A program made the position numbers and the translations under genes. Positions 25,092 to 35,884 of a DNA stretch of 64,000 nt are shown piece by piece; position 1 is the first letter of the stretch, and every line of letters begins with the position of its first letter. The notes under the pieces are model-generated. The model saw nothing but the letters and a program-made list of their open reading frames with translations, was not told the DNA's origin and ran no database searches. The stretch is from Misgurnus anguillicaudatus (taxonomy: Eukaryota; Chordata; Actinopteri; Cypriniformes; Cobitidae), in NCBI RefSeq assembly GCF_027580225.2, contig NC_073340.2, forward strand, positions 19,972,001 through 20,036,000, read 5' to 3'.

Positions 25092-26275
25092 CAGTGTTGT
25101 GCCTGAACGAGTTCATTGAACGAAAGTTCATGATTCATATTTTGGGTGAACATGAACTGAACGTACTGTATTACTGCCTGATGAACGTTACTGTGAACTA
25201 GAGGTCTTCTCGGGTCCAAAGAAATGTACCCGACTCGAAATGACCCGAATCACTTCATACCCGAACCCGACGTGCATAAATAAATTTTTTTTAAAGAAAG
25301 ACCCGACCCGAGACAAACCCGAGAAAATTAGACCAGAGTCCGACCCAAACTAGTGAAAATTTTTTTTTAACCCGACTGGAACCGAATGTTAACGGCACTG
25401 ACGTGTGTGCATTCTGCAGACCCACGCGCAGCAGTCAGACAGAAAGAAACTCCGGTGGCCTTGCAACCAATTTGGCGAGCTGCTCCATTCGTTTTACTTT
25501 GTTATCTGACGACGACACCAACGTAACCGCTAAAATGTACATTTATAATTGACTGACATGTTTGTCTCAACGAAAATGAACCTTCCGACAACCACACAAT
25601 GTCACAAGCGCTCTTGGCAAACAGATGAGAGGTTTGAAAAGGACATTGACGCACACAGACGAGAGAGTTCGGGTCTTCTTGGGTCCGTTCAGAAAAAACA
25701 CATTCATTTTTAAATTACCCGAGACCCGATGCCGCTATTATTGTACCCGACCCGTGTCCGAGGCACATGTGAAACTTTTAGACCCCAACCCGATCGGGTC
25801 TCGGGTCGGACCTCGGGTTTTCGGATCTAAGTGGACCCGTGAAGACCTCTACTGTGAACTCGTTCATTCTGGTGCTTGTGAACGGCAACTGCGAGTTGTC
25901 CTACACGCGATGCCTCACAGCACTTATTGGCCGGTTTACAACCCCCTTAAGCACCAGGCTAGCCTTTCAAGGTATGTGCAAGCAAATACAAAAATTAAAA
26001 GACAGTAAATGCTAATGTAAACCCTGGTTGGATAAGGATTTAAAATTTGATATGAAGATGAAATCTGACGCATTTAGCTTCAGTGTTAAAACTGATAAAA
26101 TATTTGCTGTCTGTGGTTTTATATGGGCTATAATGGCAATAATTGTTAAAAAATAATATGGGAAAAAAATAACTATAACCTAGTTCATTTTTGGAACTGT
26201 GAACTAGTTCAAAATTTTGAAATATGAACTATGAACTGAACTGGTTTATGTAGAAAGTGAACTTTCCCAACACTG
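25092..26275. mobile_element. non-autonomous hAT element (outer)
   Basis: Starts CAGTGTTGTGCCTG and ends CCCAACACTG, with a perfect 8-bp target duplication CTAGGAAC at 25084-25091 and 26276-26283. Sub-terminal regions carry many 'gttca/tgaac' words in both orientations, typical of hAT elements. A second hAT sits inside at 25199-25851. No transposase. Confidence 0.92.
25199..25851. mobile_element. non-autonomous hAT element (inner)
   Basis: A 653-bp element with ends TAGAGGTCTTCTCGGGTCC and (inverted) TAGAGGTCTTCACGGGTCC, and a perfect 8-bp duplication CTGTGAAC at 25191-25198 and 25852-25859. The interior is rich in 'acccga' words. The ORF 25625-26008 crosses its right boundary into the host hAT and is therefore not a real gene. 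Confidence 0.93.
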
Positions 26276-26440
26276 CTAGGAACTATACTCTCATTCTGGT
26301 GTAATAATCAGTGACTTTGGTACCATAGCTGCAGCAGGTGCAATGATATTATGCAGAGCCCGAAAATAGTCCCCTGCTATTGAAAGTTAACAAGGGGACT
26401 TTATTCGGGCAGTGCGTAATATCATTGTGCCTGCTGCAGC

Positions 26441-26636
26441 CATGGACCCATCCAGTGAGTAGTGAACACAAACACCCAGAGAAGTGGGCAGCTATCACTG
26501 TGGTGCCCGGTAAGCAATGGGGCACAGGTGCCTTGCTCAAGGGCACCGCAGTCACAACCTACTGATTATGAGACTCGAACCAATAACTCTCGGGTTACAA
26601 GCCCAACTCTTTAACAATTCGGCCACAACTATCCCA
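26441..26636 (-). mobile_element. tRNA-derived SINE
   Basis: Read on the minus strand, it begins 'gttgtggccgaattgttaaa' (A box region) and has 'ttggttcgagtctc' (B box), followed by a body with 'gcccttgagcaaggcacc' and 'gtgttcactactcactgg'. The tRNA-like head plus conserved body indicate a fish SINE transcribed by RNA polymerase III. The tail merges with neighbouring repeat. Confidence 0.7.
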
Positions 26637-26874
26637 GTCTGTAAAAACCCTAAAAATCTTTTTTTTTGTGATTTGCTATATAAAATCATCCTATGTAAAG
26701 AACAATTTGTGAAAAAAATATGTGTAAAGATACCTTGATATCTTTTATACTGATTGACTAAGACCATGACAAAGATTGAAATTAAAGTGAAATCAATGTT
26801 TGAAATCAAACTTTGATGCACACAATCTAAAAATGTAATCTGGATTTTGCATGGTCACATATTGATATAAAGGT

Positions 26875-26935
26875 ATAGCTTGTAAGTAGTTTTGGATAAA
26901 AGCTTCTGCCAAACATGCAAATGTAACATAGTGTT
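26875..26935 (+). repeat. SINE/LINE 3' tail fragment
   Basis: Contains 'ttttggataaaagcttctgc' followed by 'caaacatgcaaatgtaac', the 3' tail shared by cyprinid SINEs and their partner LINE. The head is absent. Confidence 0.65.
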
Positions 26936-27787
26936 TAGTTTATCTTTTGATTTTCTGTGGCTTAAGTGTTTTGGAAATGTATTCCAGTGCCTGGCAGTCA
27001 GAAAGTATCCCAGCAGTGTTCTGTCACTCTCGAACCGCCTGCCCTGCCAAAGACGTGCCACAGTCACATTCTGCTCCTCAATCCCAGCAGCTTGCCGAGC
27101 AACCGTTCCCCGCGCAACAGCCTTTTAATGCTCCGCAGCCCTGGCATGCTACTGTAGGGCACAGGGATGACTGGGGGTGGCGGAGCTCAGCTTAGCGTAC
27201 ACACTGCTGTTTGCTCTGCTGAATTCCCATGACGGTTAGAAAATGCTCTCACTTCCGCCCCCCAACCCTACGTTCCAAAAAAGAAAACTAGCCTTGTTCT
27301 TGTGCCCTCGTTGCCCCAAAATAGTTATAAAATACATCCTTTCAAAGCTCATTAGCACTGTTTTCACATACCGGGTGCCAACCCTGCTATACAGAAGGTC
27401 TCAGCTGACATTGTTGTTGACAAGAAAACAAGAGGTTTTTGCAACCAAGTTTGTGCAAAAAAGACAGCTTGCTAAATCTTGTCTTGGTGCATATGTTTTG
27501 TATGGTACAGAAGCAATGCTTTGGTTTACTAATGACAGTAATTAAGGGTATTCAACATTTTTCAGATTAAGGACCCATTGATGAATAAAGAGACAAGGCA
27601 GGGACCCCAATGTCCCCGAAAACTGTGCGTTTCATTTAAAGCCTGACTTATAAAAGTATGCATTTATTATCATATAGTTTTACTAGATTTTAATAGGGTA
27701 AAGAAAATACTTAGACTAGCTGAGTGCGTAAAGCTTTTATATAGCAGACCCTCTGCTAAAGACCCCTGCTTTATATTTGTTTACCTG

Positions 27788-27864
27788 AATTTATTATATA
27801 TTTAAAAGTTCCATATACACATTTCAATTTATTATATATTTAAAAGTTCCATATACACATTTCC
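27788..27864 (+). repeat. perfect 38-bp direct duplication
   Basis: A 38-bp unit beginning aatttattatatatttaaaa and ending 'ccatatacacatttc' occurs twice back to back, directly before the TTAA element at 27870. Confidence 0.85.
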
Positions 27865-27869
27865 TTTAA

Positions 27870-30391
27870 AGGACAAGTTCAGTATTTTAGACTTAAAGCC
27901 CTGTTTTCAGATTGTTTATGATGAAATAGAACGGTTTTGACTGAAATTTCGACATATGCGGCTGGAATTTTCGGGTGTTTGTTGTTTCACCTCCCACCTC
28001 TACAATGGGTGTCTAGGTGCACTGGAACAATCCTTCCTAAAATGCATTAAACTTTCGTAAACAAAGACGTGAAACTCACTGAGTGGTCAGGGGTGTTCAC
28101 TGATATGCTCACACAAAAATCGCTGCAAAAGATGCTTTCAAACAGGTTTTTTACCATTCGTTGTAAACTTGTGGACCTATTTTTCCAAACGCCTCACACA
28201 CGTACATTCTTCCGCTGAGAGCTTGAATAATAGACACTCCAGCCCAGTTGGTGGCGATAATCCTCCTTTACCAATTGCAAGAATACAAAGTTCCCGGCGC
28301 GGAGTAATATCGTACCTCACAGCATGGCCGCGGGAAGTGGGGGTGCTGCGGGTGCTGCAGCACCCCCTGTTGGCGAGAGGGAGATTTTTTTTAAGTAAAA
28401 AGTTTTGCACAATTTATAGATGGGTTGCTCGGCGACGTCATTAACTGGTTGCAAGAGGCAGAAAGAAGAGACGTGCCTTGTGTTGTAGGCTAGCTGTGTC
28501 TGTAAGTCAAAATGCAAAGGAGTTGTTGCGTGGATAATAGTACCAACAGAGTCAGTGCTGGGTGCCTGATGTTAACATACCAGTAAATGCGACTATTACG
28601 TTAGCCCAACATTATAATTCATACATGTATCACAGTAACACTGCAAAAATAAAGACAGAAAAACAGTTCCAACTAAAATCAAGTTTTATTTATATACAAA
28701 CAATAAAGAACGCTTCAATAATTAAGGTTGTTGCAGTAGCGGATCAGCTCACCAATCGGGCTTTCTGCCTCCTGGATGCTCGCGCACCCTGTAATGTTTG
28801 TAAACCGGCAACCCCGTCTATATATTACTTATGAATATTTTAGGAAATTATTTTTGACACACGTAGGTTATTACGTGTATTTTGGATTTTAATTTCATGT
28901 GCCTACCCATCTCCGTGGCCTCATCCGAGCGCACTTCTCCGCCTTGCGACATGGTACGCACTCACCAGGACCCAAAAAAGACTCACACACCTTTGGCTGA
29001 TGCATGCCCGCACAGAAATTCTAAACTCCCTGGGCATTCGTCCCCTCATGAGAGACTTTGGACTTTATAACCGGCGCAATGCGCGACGCGAGTGTCTTTT
29101 GCTAGAGTAAAGAGCGCGTTGATAATATGCGCATATTAACGGGATGACAACGCGGGTTTGTTATCATGGATGCGAAGCAGCACAAACACGCCTTTTTAAA
29201 GGTTTAAAATTTAAAAGATTATTATTGAGTGTCTTGGACATAAATGATAACCGATTATGAGACGTTAGAAGGCGCAAAGGGCTGCTTCATCTGTGGCTAA
29301 GTAAATAAATGCTTTGCTTTTAAACAAATGCATATATTTTTAAATGTTTTTTAAATGCTTCCCCACGAATTTATTGTATATAATGACTGTGGATATGGTG
29401 AAATGAGAACGTTTGTAAATTCTTTATCTCTTGTTTGTAACAAATAAAGTATTTTTAGAGTACAAACCTTATATAAAGCCTAATATATTCTAAAAATGTA
29501 ATTATACAGCATGTATTTCTTTATAAAAGTATACAATATCGGAACTAAACCCATTATTATTTTTGTTCAATGTATGAATTATTTATAAGTTAAAAAAGCC
29601 AGCGATAGTACTATTTAGTAAAAAAAGGTCTATATAAGGTATGTAATTGTGAGAATATTTTACCACTGTTAATCGACGTGTGATCCTAACTTAAAAACGA
29701 AAGTAAAATATGTTCGTCTGGACATTGAAAATTTTGAAGTTTATTTAATAGTATATGTTGTTATAATATTATATGTTGTATGTAAATATATATATGTAAT
29801 GTATGTCTGAAGATGTAACGAAAGTAATTTCCCCTGGAATTGTTATAAGTATTTCTGCTTAATAGCGCATATATTAATCTGATGTCTGTGTGTTTCAGAC
29901 CCTGCTGTGTGCACTAAAGTGTATATGACAATAAAGTAGTGTGAAACTCAATGTATTTATTTTTTAAATGTATTTTAAATGGGCCTATAGGCTCATAGGT
30001 TTTTGTAAAAAAAAAAAATTCACAGCACCCCCTGATCAAAATGACTTCCAGCGGCCCTGCCTCACAGCACATTTAATACAAGTCAATGGAGTTGGACAAA
30101 ACTTCAATAAAACCTGTTGGAAAGCATCTTTTGCAGCAATCTTTGTGTGAGCACATCAGTGAACACCCCCGACCACTCGGTGAGTTTCACGTCTTTCTAA
30201 ACGAAAGTTTAATGCATTTTAGGATTGTTCCTGTGCACTTATAGAGCCATTGTAGAGGTGGGAGGTGATACAAGAAACACCCGAAAATTCTCGGGCCAGC
30301 ATCATATGTCGAAATTTCAGTCAAAACCGTTCTATTTCATCATAAACAATCTGAAAACAGGGCTTTAAGTGTAAAATACCGAACTTGTCCT
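27870..30391. mobile_element. TTAA-flanked foldback element interrupted by a hAT
   Basis: Ends AGGACAAGTTCAGTATTTTA and (inverted) AGGACAAGTTCGGTATTTTA, flanked by TTAA at 27866-27869 and 30392-30395. Without the hAT insertion it is about 0.8 kb, the size of a full second copy at 50859-51650. The arms contain 'gttttgactgaaatttcgac' and 'ctgcaaaagatgctttc'. No transposase. It ends 130 bp from the penultimate odad2 exon. Confidence 0.88.
28323..30059. mobile_element. non-autonomous hAT element, 1.74 kb
   Basis: Ends CATGGCCGCGGGAAGT and (inverted) CAGGGCCGCTGGAAGT, with a perfect 8-bp duplication CCTCACAG at 28315-28322 and 30060-30067. Both ends carry 'agcaccccctg'. The interior is AT-rich; ORFs at 28562-28834 and 28882-29070 show no known domain. 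A 0.4-kb internal stretch (about 29070-29465) resembles 47240-47705. Confidence 0.9.
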
Positions 30392-30521
30392 TTAATGGAC
30401 ATATAATGTGCAAAACTTTAACCTGCAGCTTCACCTTCTGATGCATGAGGAAACAGCTGGTATACATATATGGCAGTCAAATAAAAAAAATGAAAGATGT
30501 AATGCACATTAAAAACCGTAC

Positions 30522-30743
30522 CTTGACCACCCCATGTTCATGCATGGTAACACAGTTGGTAGGGTCTTTGGAGAGCTCAAACAGGGCCCGGGCCGTAGCC
30601 TGGTGGACTGATGGGTCTTTTGAACGAAGGTAGCGCACCAGAGGGGCTACAGCTCCAGCCGCTCCAAATAAGACACAGTTATTCCCCCATGTACAGCAAT
30701 GGGCGATGGCTTCTGCCAGGTAACGCCGTAACTTATCATCCAC
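30522..30743 (-). CDS. odad2: odad2 (armc4) penultimate exon, armadillo repeats
   Basis: Fourth visible exon, 222 nt or 74 codons, phase 0 at both ends. It begins [20 protein letters not shown], includes [20 protein letters not shown], then [11 protein letters not shown], and ends with TMHEHGVVK. The acceptor is tgtgcag and the donor AAG|gtacgg. Armadillo-type helices are evident. The Cys-Cys-x-Trp-Gly stretch and the VAPLVRYL motif follow the family pattern. The ORF extends beyond the exon at both ends (a shadow Met upstream, VRFLMC downstream), but the splice sites and the join to both neighbours set the limits used here. Confidence 0.96.
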
Positions 30744-30837
30744 CTGCACAACCACACAAAAACAGTACACTGGAAACAGCACATTGACACTAAATGCTTA
30801 TATTGTTTGTGCATTCAACCAATTGCTTGACTTGTTT

Positions 30838-30962
30838 TTAAAATGATGCATTTGCAATGCTTTTATCCAAAGTACATGAAAGCTAGATTTTTCATTTTTC
30901 TGGATATTCAAACCCATAATCTTGGTTTTACTAGCATCACACTCAACCAGATAAGCTACAGC
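30838..30962 (-). mobile_element. tRNA-derived SINE in odad2 intron
   Basis: Minus-strand reading starts 'gctgtagcttatctggttga' (A box like), has 'gattatgggtttgaata' (B box like), and ends with 'tttggataaaagcatttgca'-type tail. It occupies part of the intron region between 30744 and 31110. Confidence 0.72.
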
Positions 30963-31110
30963 AATATTAATGTTAAAAACATCTTCACTTTAATATAGAG
31001 GACTTTGAAGAAAATGTCAATAAGCTGAGCAGTGAAATGTCATAAAGGACAAAGATCCCGTAATGATGACTGGGTGAGGACATGTGAAACATGGTTAGAG
31101 TAGGACTCAC

Positions 31111-31299
31111 AGTGTTGGTGAGACGGGCCAGCATTGAAACCACTCCATGGTCTGTAATAACTGCCAGGTTCTCCACATCTTTGGCAATTTTGGCAATGGC
31201 TGCACAGACGCTGGCCAGCACATCTTTATTCGTCGATTTAAGCAAATTAACAATGAGCTCCAAACCACCCACAAAAGAACGCACCATTTCCCCGGCATC
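31111..31299 (-). CDS. odad2: odad2 (armc4) internal exon, armadillo repeat
   Basis: Third visible exon, 189 nt or exactly 63 codons, phase 0 at both ends. It begins [20 protein letters not shown], continues [20 protein letters not shown] and ends [14 protein letters not shown]. The acceptor is gtttcag and the donor ACT|gtgagt. [22 protein letters not shown] is nearly invariant in ODAD2 proteins as I recall them, which makes this the strongest single identifier of the gene. It is separated from the next exon by only 367 bp, the one short intron in the visible part. Confidence 0.96.
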
Positions 31300-32553
31300 C
31301 TGAAACACATACCGAAAAAAAAAACACGAGACAAGTCATGACTGTGTGCAAAAGTGCGTTTATGTGAACAAGAATATATGATGCTATTACTGGCTGACTG
31401 AGGAGGCTGTTATGGTATGCGAGTAAGCATGCACATACTGTAATAAAATAACTCAAAATTATAGCAGTATACAGGAATGTAGAGTTAAATCTTTAAAAAC
31501 AAGCCACGTTTTTATCATTATACTTTACTGAGGCTAAAATTTAGACACATCTACATATTCTGCAGATACATTAAACAAAACACAGTGGAGTAAAACAAAG
31601 CATGCAGTTCTTGGTTAATATGCATAACAGGTGGTTGATGAAACAGATGCAAGATTTTGCACTGAAGTAGTGTTTTGTGAATTCTGTATTGGCCTGTCCA
31701 TACTAAACATATTCAGAAATTTACACACAAGCTGAGAAAAGTAACCTTTGGTGTTTTAGATTTTATTTTTCTGTTTATTTGTGTAAAGCAAAGCTATGTT
31801 TTGGGTTTGGGTCTTCCATGCCAAAGTCCTGACAGGCAGTGAAGGGAAAGACCGCAGTAAAAGTGTGGGCAAAACAGGCACTCACACCCGCAAATAATAC
31901 AGAGAAATGGCAAAGTTAGATACTCTTTTAGAAAAAAATCTCATTTCAGTGGTGCTAGAGGGTATGCAGCACGCCAGCATGGCACCAGGCTGTTTACAAT
32001 GATTAGAAAATTGTATAGTGATATCTTTATTGACAGAGACATATTATTATGTTTTGGAGTTTGGATGAGGATGTAATTTTGTAAACATGCTATTTCTATG
32101 CTGTATTTCCACCTGTTATTTTTACAGGATAAAGACGAGGAATGATTATATTGTGCCTGTAAGCTCGACCTGATTTTGCCAAGTAAGAGATGTCATCAGG
32201 GCAACATATTGTGTTGACCCAAAAAACAGCATTTTTTAAAAATAAAACCCACCACAATCCCCATAACTGAACCCTTAAATCAGAGGGAAATGATAAGTGA
32301 AAAACAATGGTCTAGAAGCATCTAATCCTGGTTGTAAGCTTAAACTTGAACTGTAAACTTATTTCTAAAAATCTGATTGGTTGATTAAAATGTTGTCCTA
32401 GGGTCAATATTATGTTCCCCTTAGGAAATTAACCACTTGGCAAAATCAGGAGAGCCGTTCAGGTAATGTGATGCATTAATGGAGTAGCATAGGCCACTTT
32501 TTCTGCTCTGGTTAAGTCCAACAGTTCATTTCCATATGAATTACATACAGTAA
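31300..32553. other. intronic stretch without recognised feature
   Basis: AT-rich odad2 intron sequence; nothing recognised beyond the acceptor pyrimidine tract near 31303-31330. Confidence 0.5.
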
Positions 32554-32561
32554 GGCGTATC

Positions 32562-33706
32562 GGTAACAATTTACTTGAAGAGGTGTTCATAAGACTGACA
32601 CGACAATTTCATAATCATGACATGACACGTGAACACATGAACATAAAGAAGATTATATGCATGTTTTTGACAGCTGTCACTAAGGTCATTTGTTCAATTA
32701 TGTCATTTTTAATGCAAAGATGACATTGTTTGAGATGTATTTGTTATGACAACTTGACATAAACCAATACATCATAACTCGTCCTGACAACTTGACATTA
32801 CCAAGACAACATAACTGACCAATTTTTACCAGTGATACAAATTGAATTAGTCATTAAAATGTCATTAAGGGATAAAACTCTGTCGTATAGTTTTATAACT
32901 GCATCATTAATATTTTTCGTGACCTCAACTAGTGGTACAAATTTAATTTGTCATTAAAATGCCATTAAGTGTTAATTCTCTGTCAAATAGTTTTATAACA
33001 GCATCATGAATATTCTTCAGGTCATAATGTTTTTTTTTAAGTTTCCTTAATGTGTTTAAGAAATAAAATCAATCATCCAATAATAATAATTAAAATAATA
33101 ATTAAAATTGATAAAATTATATTTTATTGCATTTGGAGACCGATTCACTTAATGAAAACAGTACAACAATGGGTTAAGCCATGTAGCGTTGGGTCTATAT
33201 CACTGGAAAACAGTTATTTAAATTAATTAACTGAAAAAAAATGTAATTAATTAGTTTTTTCTTCTTTGTCAGAAAATTTCAGAACCCTCAGTGTGAGGAA
33301 GAAGTTGTTCTGTTAGTTGTCAGTTTTTTATTTTTTGTGCACATACATAAAGTTAAGTATAATCTTTTGACGTGTCTGTTGCATTTTGTTAAAGTATTTA
33401 AAATTATTTGACATAGTATGAACACTTAATGGCATTTAAATGAAAGTTTAATGTAATGTTAAAGCTAGGTAGTTTCTAAAGTTTGATGTTTATGACAAAT
33501 TTATGAGAAGTTATGATGTATTGATTTATGTTAAGTTGTCAAAGACATTTCAAACAATGTCATCTTTGCATTAAAAATGACACAATTGAACAAATGACAC
33601 TTAATGACAGTCATAAAATCTCCTTCAAGTTCATGACACGTGTCATGTCATGATTATGAAGGTGTCATGTCAGTCTTATGAACACCCCTTCAAGTAAAGT
33701 GTTACC
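32562..33706. mobile_element. 1.1-kb foldback hAT-like element
   Basis: Begins GGTAACAATTTACTTGAAGA and ends in the inverted equivalent of GGTAACACTTTACTTGAAGG. Flanks are GGCGTATC (32554-32561) and GGTGTATC (33707-33714), an 8-bp duplication with one C/T difference. Long inverted arms contain 'cataatcatgacatgacacg' and 'gatgacattgtttga' around an AT-rich centre with an internal repeated 'cattaaaatg(t/c)cattaag' word. Non-coding. Confidence 0.85.
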
Positions 33707-33782
33707 GGTGTATCTAATCCTGCTACTTTATTATTTATATATGAGGAGCTCAGATTCAAAAGCCGCCAAACGCCACCCCTGT

Positions 33783-33965
33783 CAAAAATGAAATAATATT
33801 AACCGAATGCTTTCAGCACATATTATAATTAAATTAAATACATTTGCTTCAAATCTGCCTAATGCCAGCCTCAGGCCATTCAAAAATACTGGTTTGTTGT
33901 TGGCAGAATCCATTAAGAGTCTGATAAAAATGCTCTTTTACAGTACATGAAAACGTGTCAGATGA
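33783..33965 (+). repeat. dispersed repeat, copy d (longest)
   Basis: Contains 'cctcaggccattcaaaaata', 'cagaatccattaagagtctg' and 'aaaatgctcttttacag', linking the pieces seen at 266, 19981 and 21802 into one family. Confidence 0.7.
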
Positions 33966-35045
33966 ACTTTTTGCATCATATTTTTTTCTAATAATTAAAT
34001 GAAAGTGTGTTTTTCCACTGATGAAGTTGGTTAAGAGTGGCCATTTATTATATATCTTTTAATTAAATCTCATAACAGCAGCACAAAGTTTAAAGCACCA
34101 ACAACAAATCTAGCCCCATATAACCTTGTGTTTCACACAACAGCCCAAAAAAACTCTTTCACACAGTACAGTACAAAGTGGTCTTCTTCCAGCATACTGT
34201 ACAAGATCACAGTAAGAAAAAACAAGAAAAGATACAGAGCAGGTCAAAAGTGTGAAGGCAGTAACATCAGAGTATAGATGGGAGGGTCAGCCTCTAAAGT
34301 CATGCCAAAGGATGAGCTCTTGGTTTAGCATGTCTGGGCAGAAAACACAGAGTTCTTGGAGGAGAGGGGAGGGATCTGCAGCGTGTCTCACACAGGAAAT
34401 GGCAGTACAGGAATACTGATGAAGACTGGGAACGAGAGAGAGAGAGGAAGTATGGCAGAGCCACCAGCTGCGGAGGGTCACTAAGGAACCCTTTCAACCC
34501 AGAGCCCACAAAAACATCCCCAACTAAGTTCCACATCAGCAAACACAGCACGGAGCGAGATGTGCAGAGAGGGAGGAAGAGAGAAAGCGAGAAAACGGAT
34601 GAAACACTAACAGAGTACAAAACGTGATGCAAGTCAAGCTGAAAAGAAAGACGACCCCGAGGGACAAAAAGGGAAGAACAAGATGAATACAAGAGAAGAA
34701 AAAAATTAGGAAACTAATCAACATGGATTCTACTGTAGTTTAGCATGACAAGACCTTCCAAAAGTACTAGCCCTAACTCTCTACCCTTAACCATAAACCC
34801 ATCCCTAAAACCAGACGCAACTGAGGGGTTGATAAGAATAATGTACAGACCCTAAATCTAACCTTAACATTACATCTAAACCTTTTGGTTGATCTTTTGG
34901 TGGAATGTAATTCCAGAACCAACAAGGATGTGTCCTATGCAGAAATCCCAGTATGTTTCCTAGGGACATACAGGCTGTCTGGTTCCACTAAGAACCTTCC
35001 AAAGAAACATACATAGAAACTGTCAGTTGCAGAAAAGGTAAAGAA
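33966..35045. other. intronic stretch without recognised gene
   Basis: Includes a short GA-rich tract near 34434-34452. The 130-codon minus-strand ORF at 34300-34692 is Ser/Leu/Phe-rich, lacks any domain I recognise and has no clear splice structure. Confidence 0.5.
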
Positions 35046-35050
35046 CAATG

Positions 35051-35884
35051 TACACTCTTGTTTTACAATGCCATAGAAGAACCATTTTTGGCTGAATGGT
35101 TCCATAAAGAACCTTTAAAGAGCCACTATTTTTAATTTCATGATTTCATTAATTTCTGCTTCTCGCGATATCTGAGACTTTGCGAGACTGAAGGACACCG
35201 GGTCGGATACAGAGAAGTTGCAAGTGGGGTATTCTTCCTACAGACGGTAGGGGCGGGCGAGAGAGACTTTATTCGTCCGGTAATGAGTCATTTAACCATA
35301 TACCGACTTACGAAGATGATTTATTAACATAAAAATGCTGCCTTGTGTCCCTTTAAACATGGTGTAAAGTAGTGCTTGTTGTTTGACGTTTCTACGATCA
35401 CAAATGTAGTTTGATGTTTTAGTATCCTTACCCTACCTTACCAATCTGTTACATTCTGCACCAGCCATGTTGGCGCTGGCAAAGTTGATCGATCAGCTTG
35501 GTTATCTGCATCAGATTCAGGCTCATATTGATAAGGTACTAAAGACGATATTATCTCCTGTTGGAAGCTAATCTTCCAAATATGTTAATGAGCGTCACAT
35601 TTTTACTCGCTTGTGGTATTTGGGCAATCAGGGGGGCATAGAGGAGTATCAATAATCTATGGTAAGTGGAAAATAATGTATACCACGCCGCGAAACACAC
35701 TGCATTACACCAAATACACAAAATAACGTTATTTTTAGCAATGTAATAAAGACTCTTTAACATCTTTTACCTTTCTGTTTCAAAAAAGGTTCTTTGTAGT
35801 GGATAAAGGTTCTTTGAGGAACCCAAAAGGGTTCTTCTATAGTAATGCCGTGAGGAACCTTTTGAGCACCTTTACTTTTTGGGC
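35051..35884. mobile_element. teleost MITE ('aagaacc' type) split by an insertion
   Basis: Left part has 'gccatagaagaaccattttt' and 'ggttccataaagaaccttta'. The right part resumes with 'acctttctgtttcaaaaaag' and 'gttcttctatagtaatgc'. Both belong to one common fish repeat, interrupted exactly at a TTAA. Confidence 0.75.
35119..35756. mobile_element. TTAA-flanked insertion
   Basis: A 638-bp segment between TTAA at 35115-35118 and 35757-35760, starting AGAGCCACTA and ending AAGACTCT (inverted AGAGTCTT). Only a short terminal repeat is visible, but removing it restores the host MITE precisely. Confidence 0.7.

Larger units (their letters stand above)
24531..26440 (+). mobile_element. old fish repeat split by three nested insertions
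   Basis: The outer repeat begins 'aggtacactccacttttttg' and continues 'ccgttttggaatcaattcag', 'ggtaccacttttagcatagc' and 'gaccattagcatcgtg'. It resumes after a MITE with 'agatatggctaggaac', and after a hAT with 'tatactctcattctggtg' and 'gcagcaggtgcaatgatatt'. Removing the insertions restores one continuous element. The right end fades into a SINE at about 26441. Confidence 0.75.

Noticed and set aside
25625..26008. 127-codon plus-strand ORF
   Set aside because: Crosses the boundary between the inner and outer hAT elements, so it cannot be an ancestral gene.
34300..34692. 130-codon minus-strand ORF in an odad2 intron
   Set aside because: Ser/Leu/Phe-rich with no domain, overlapped by other ORFs, and located next to GA-rich low-complexity DNA whose complement gives Ser/Leu codons.
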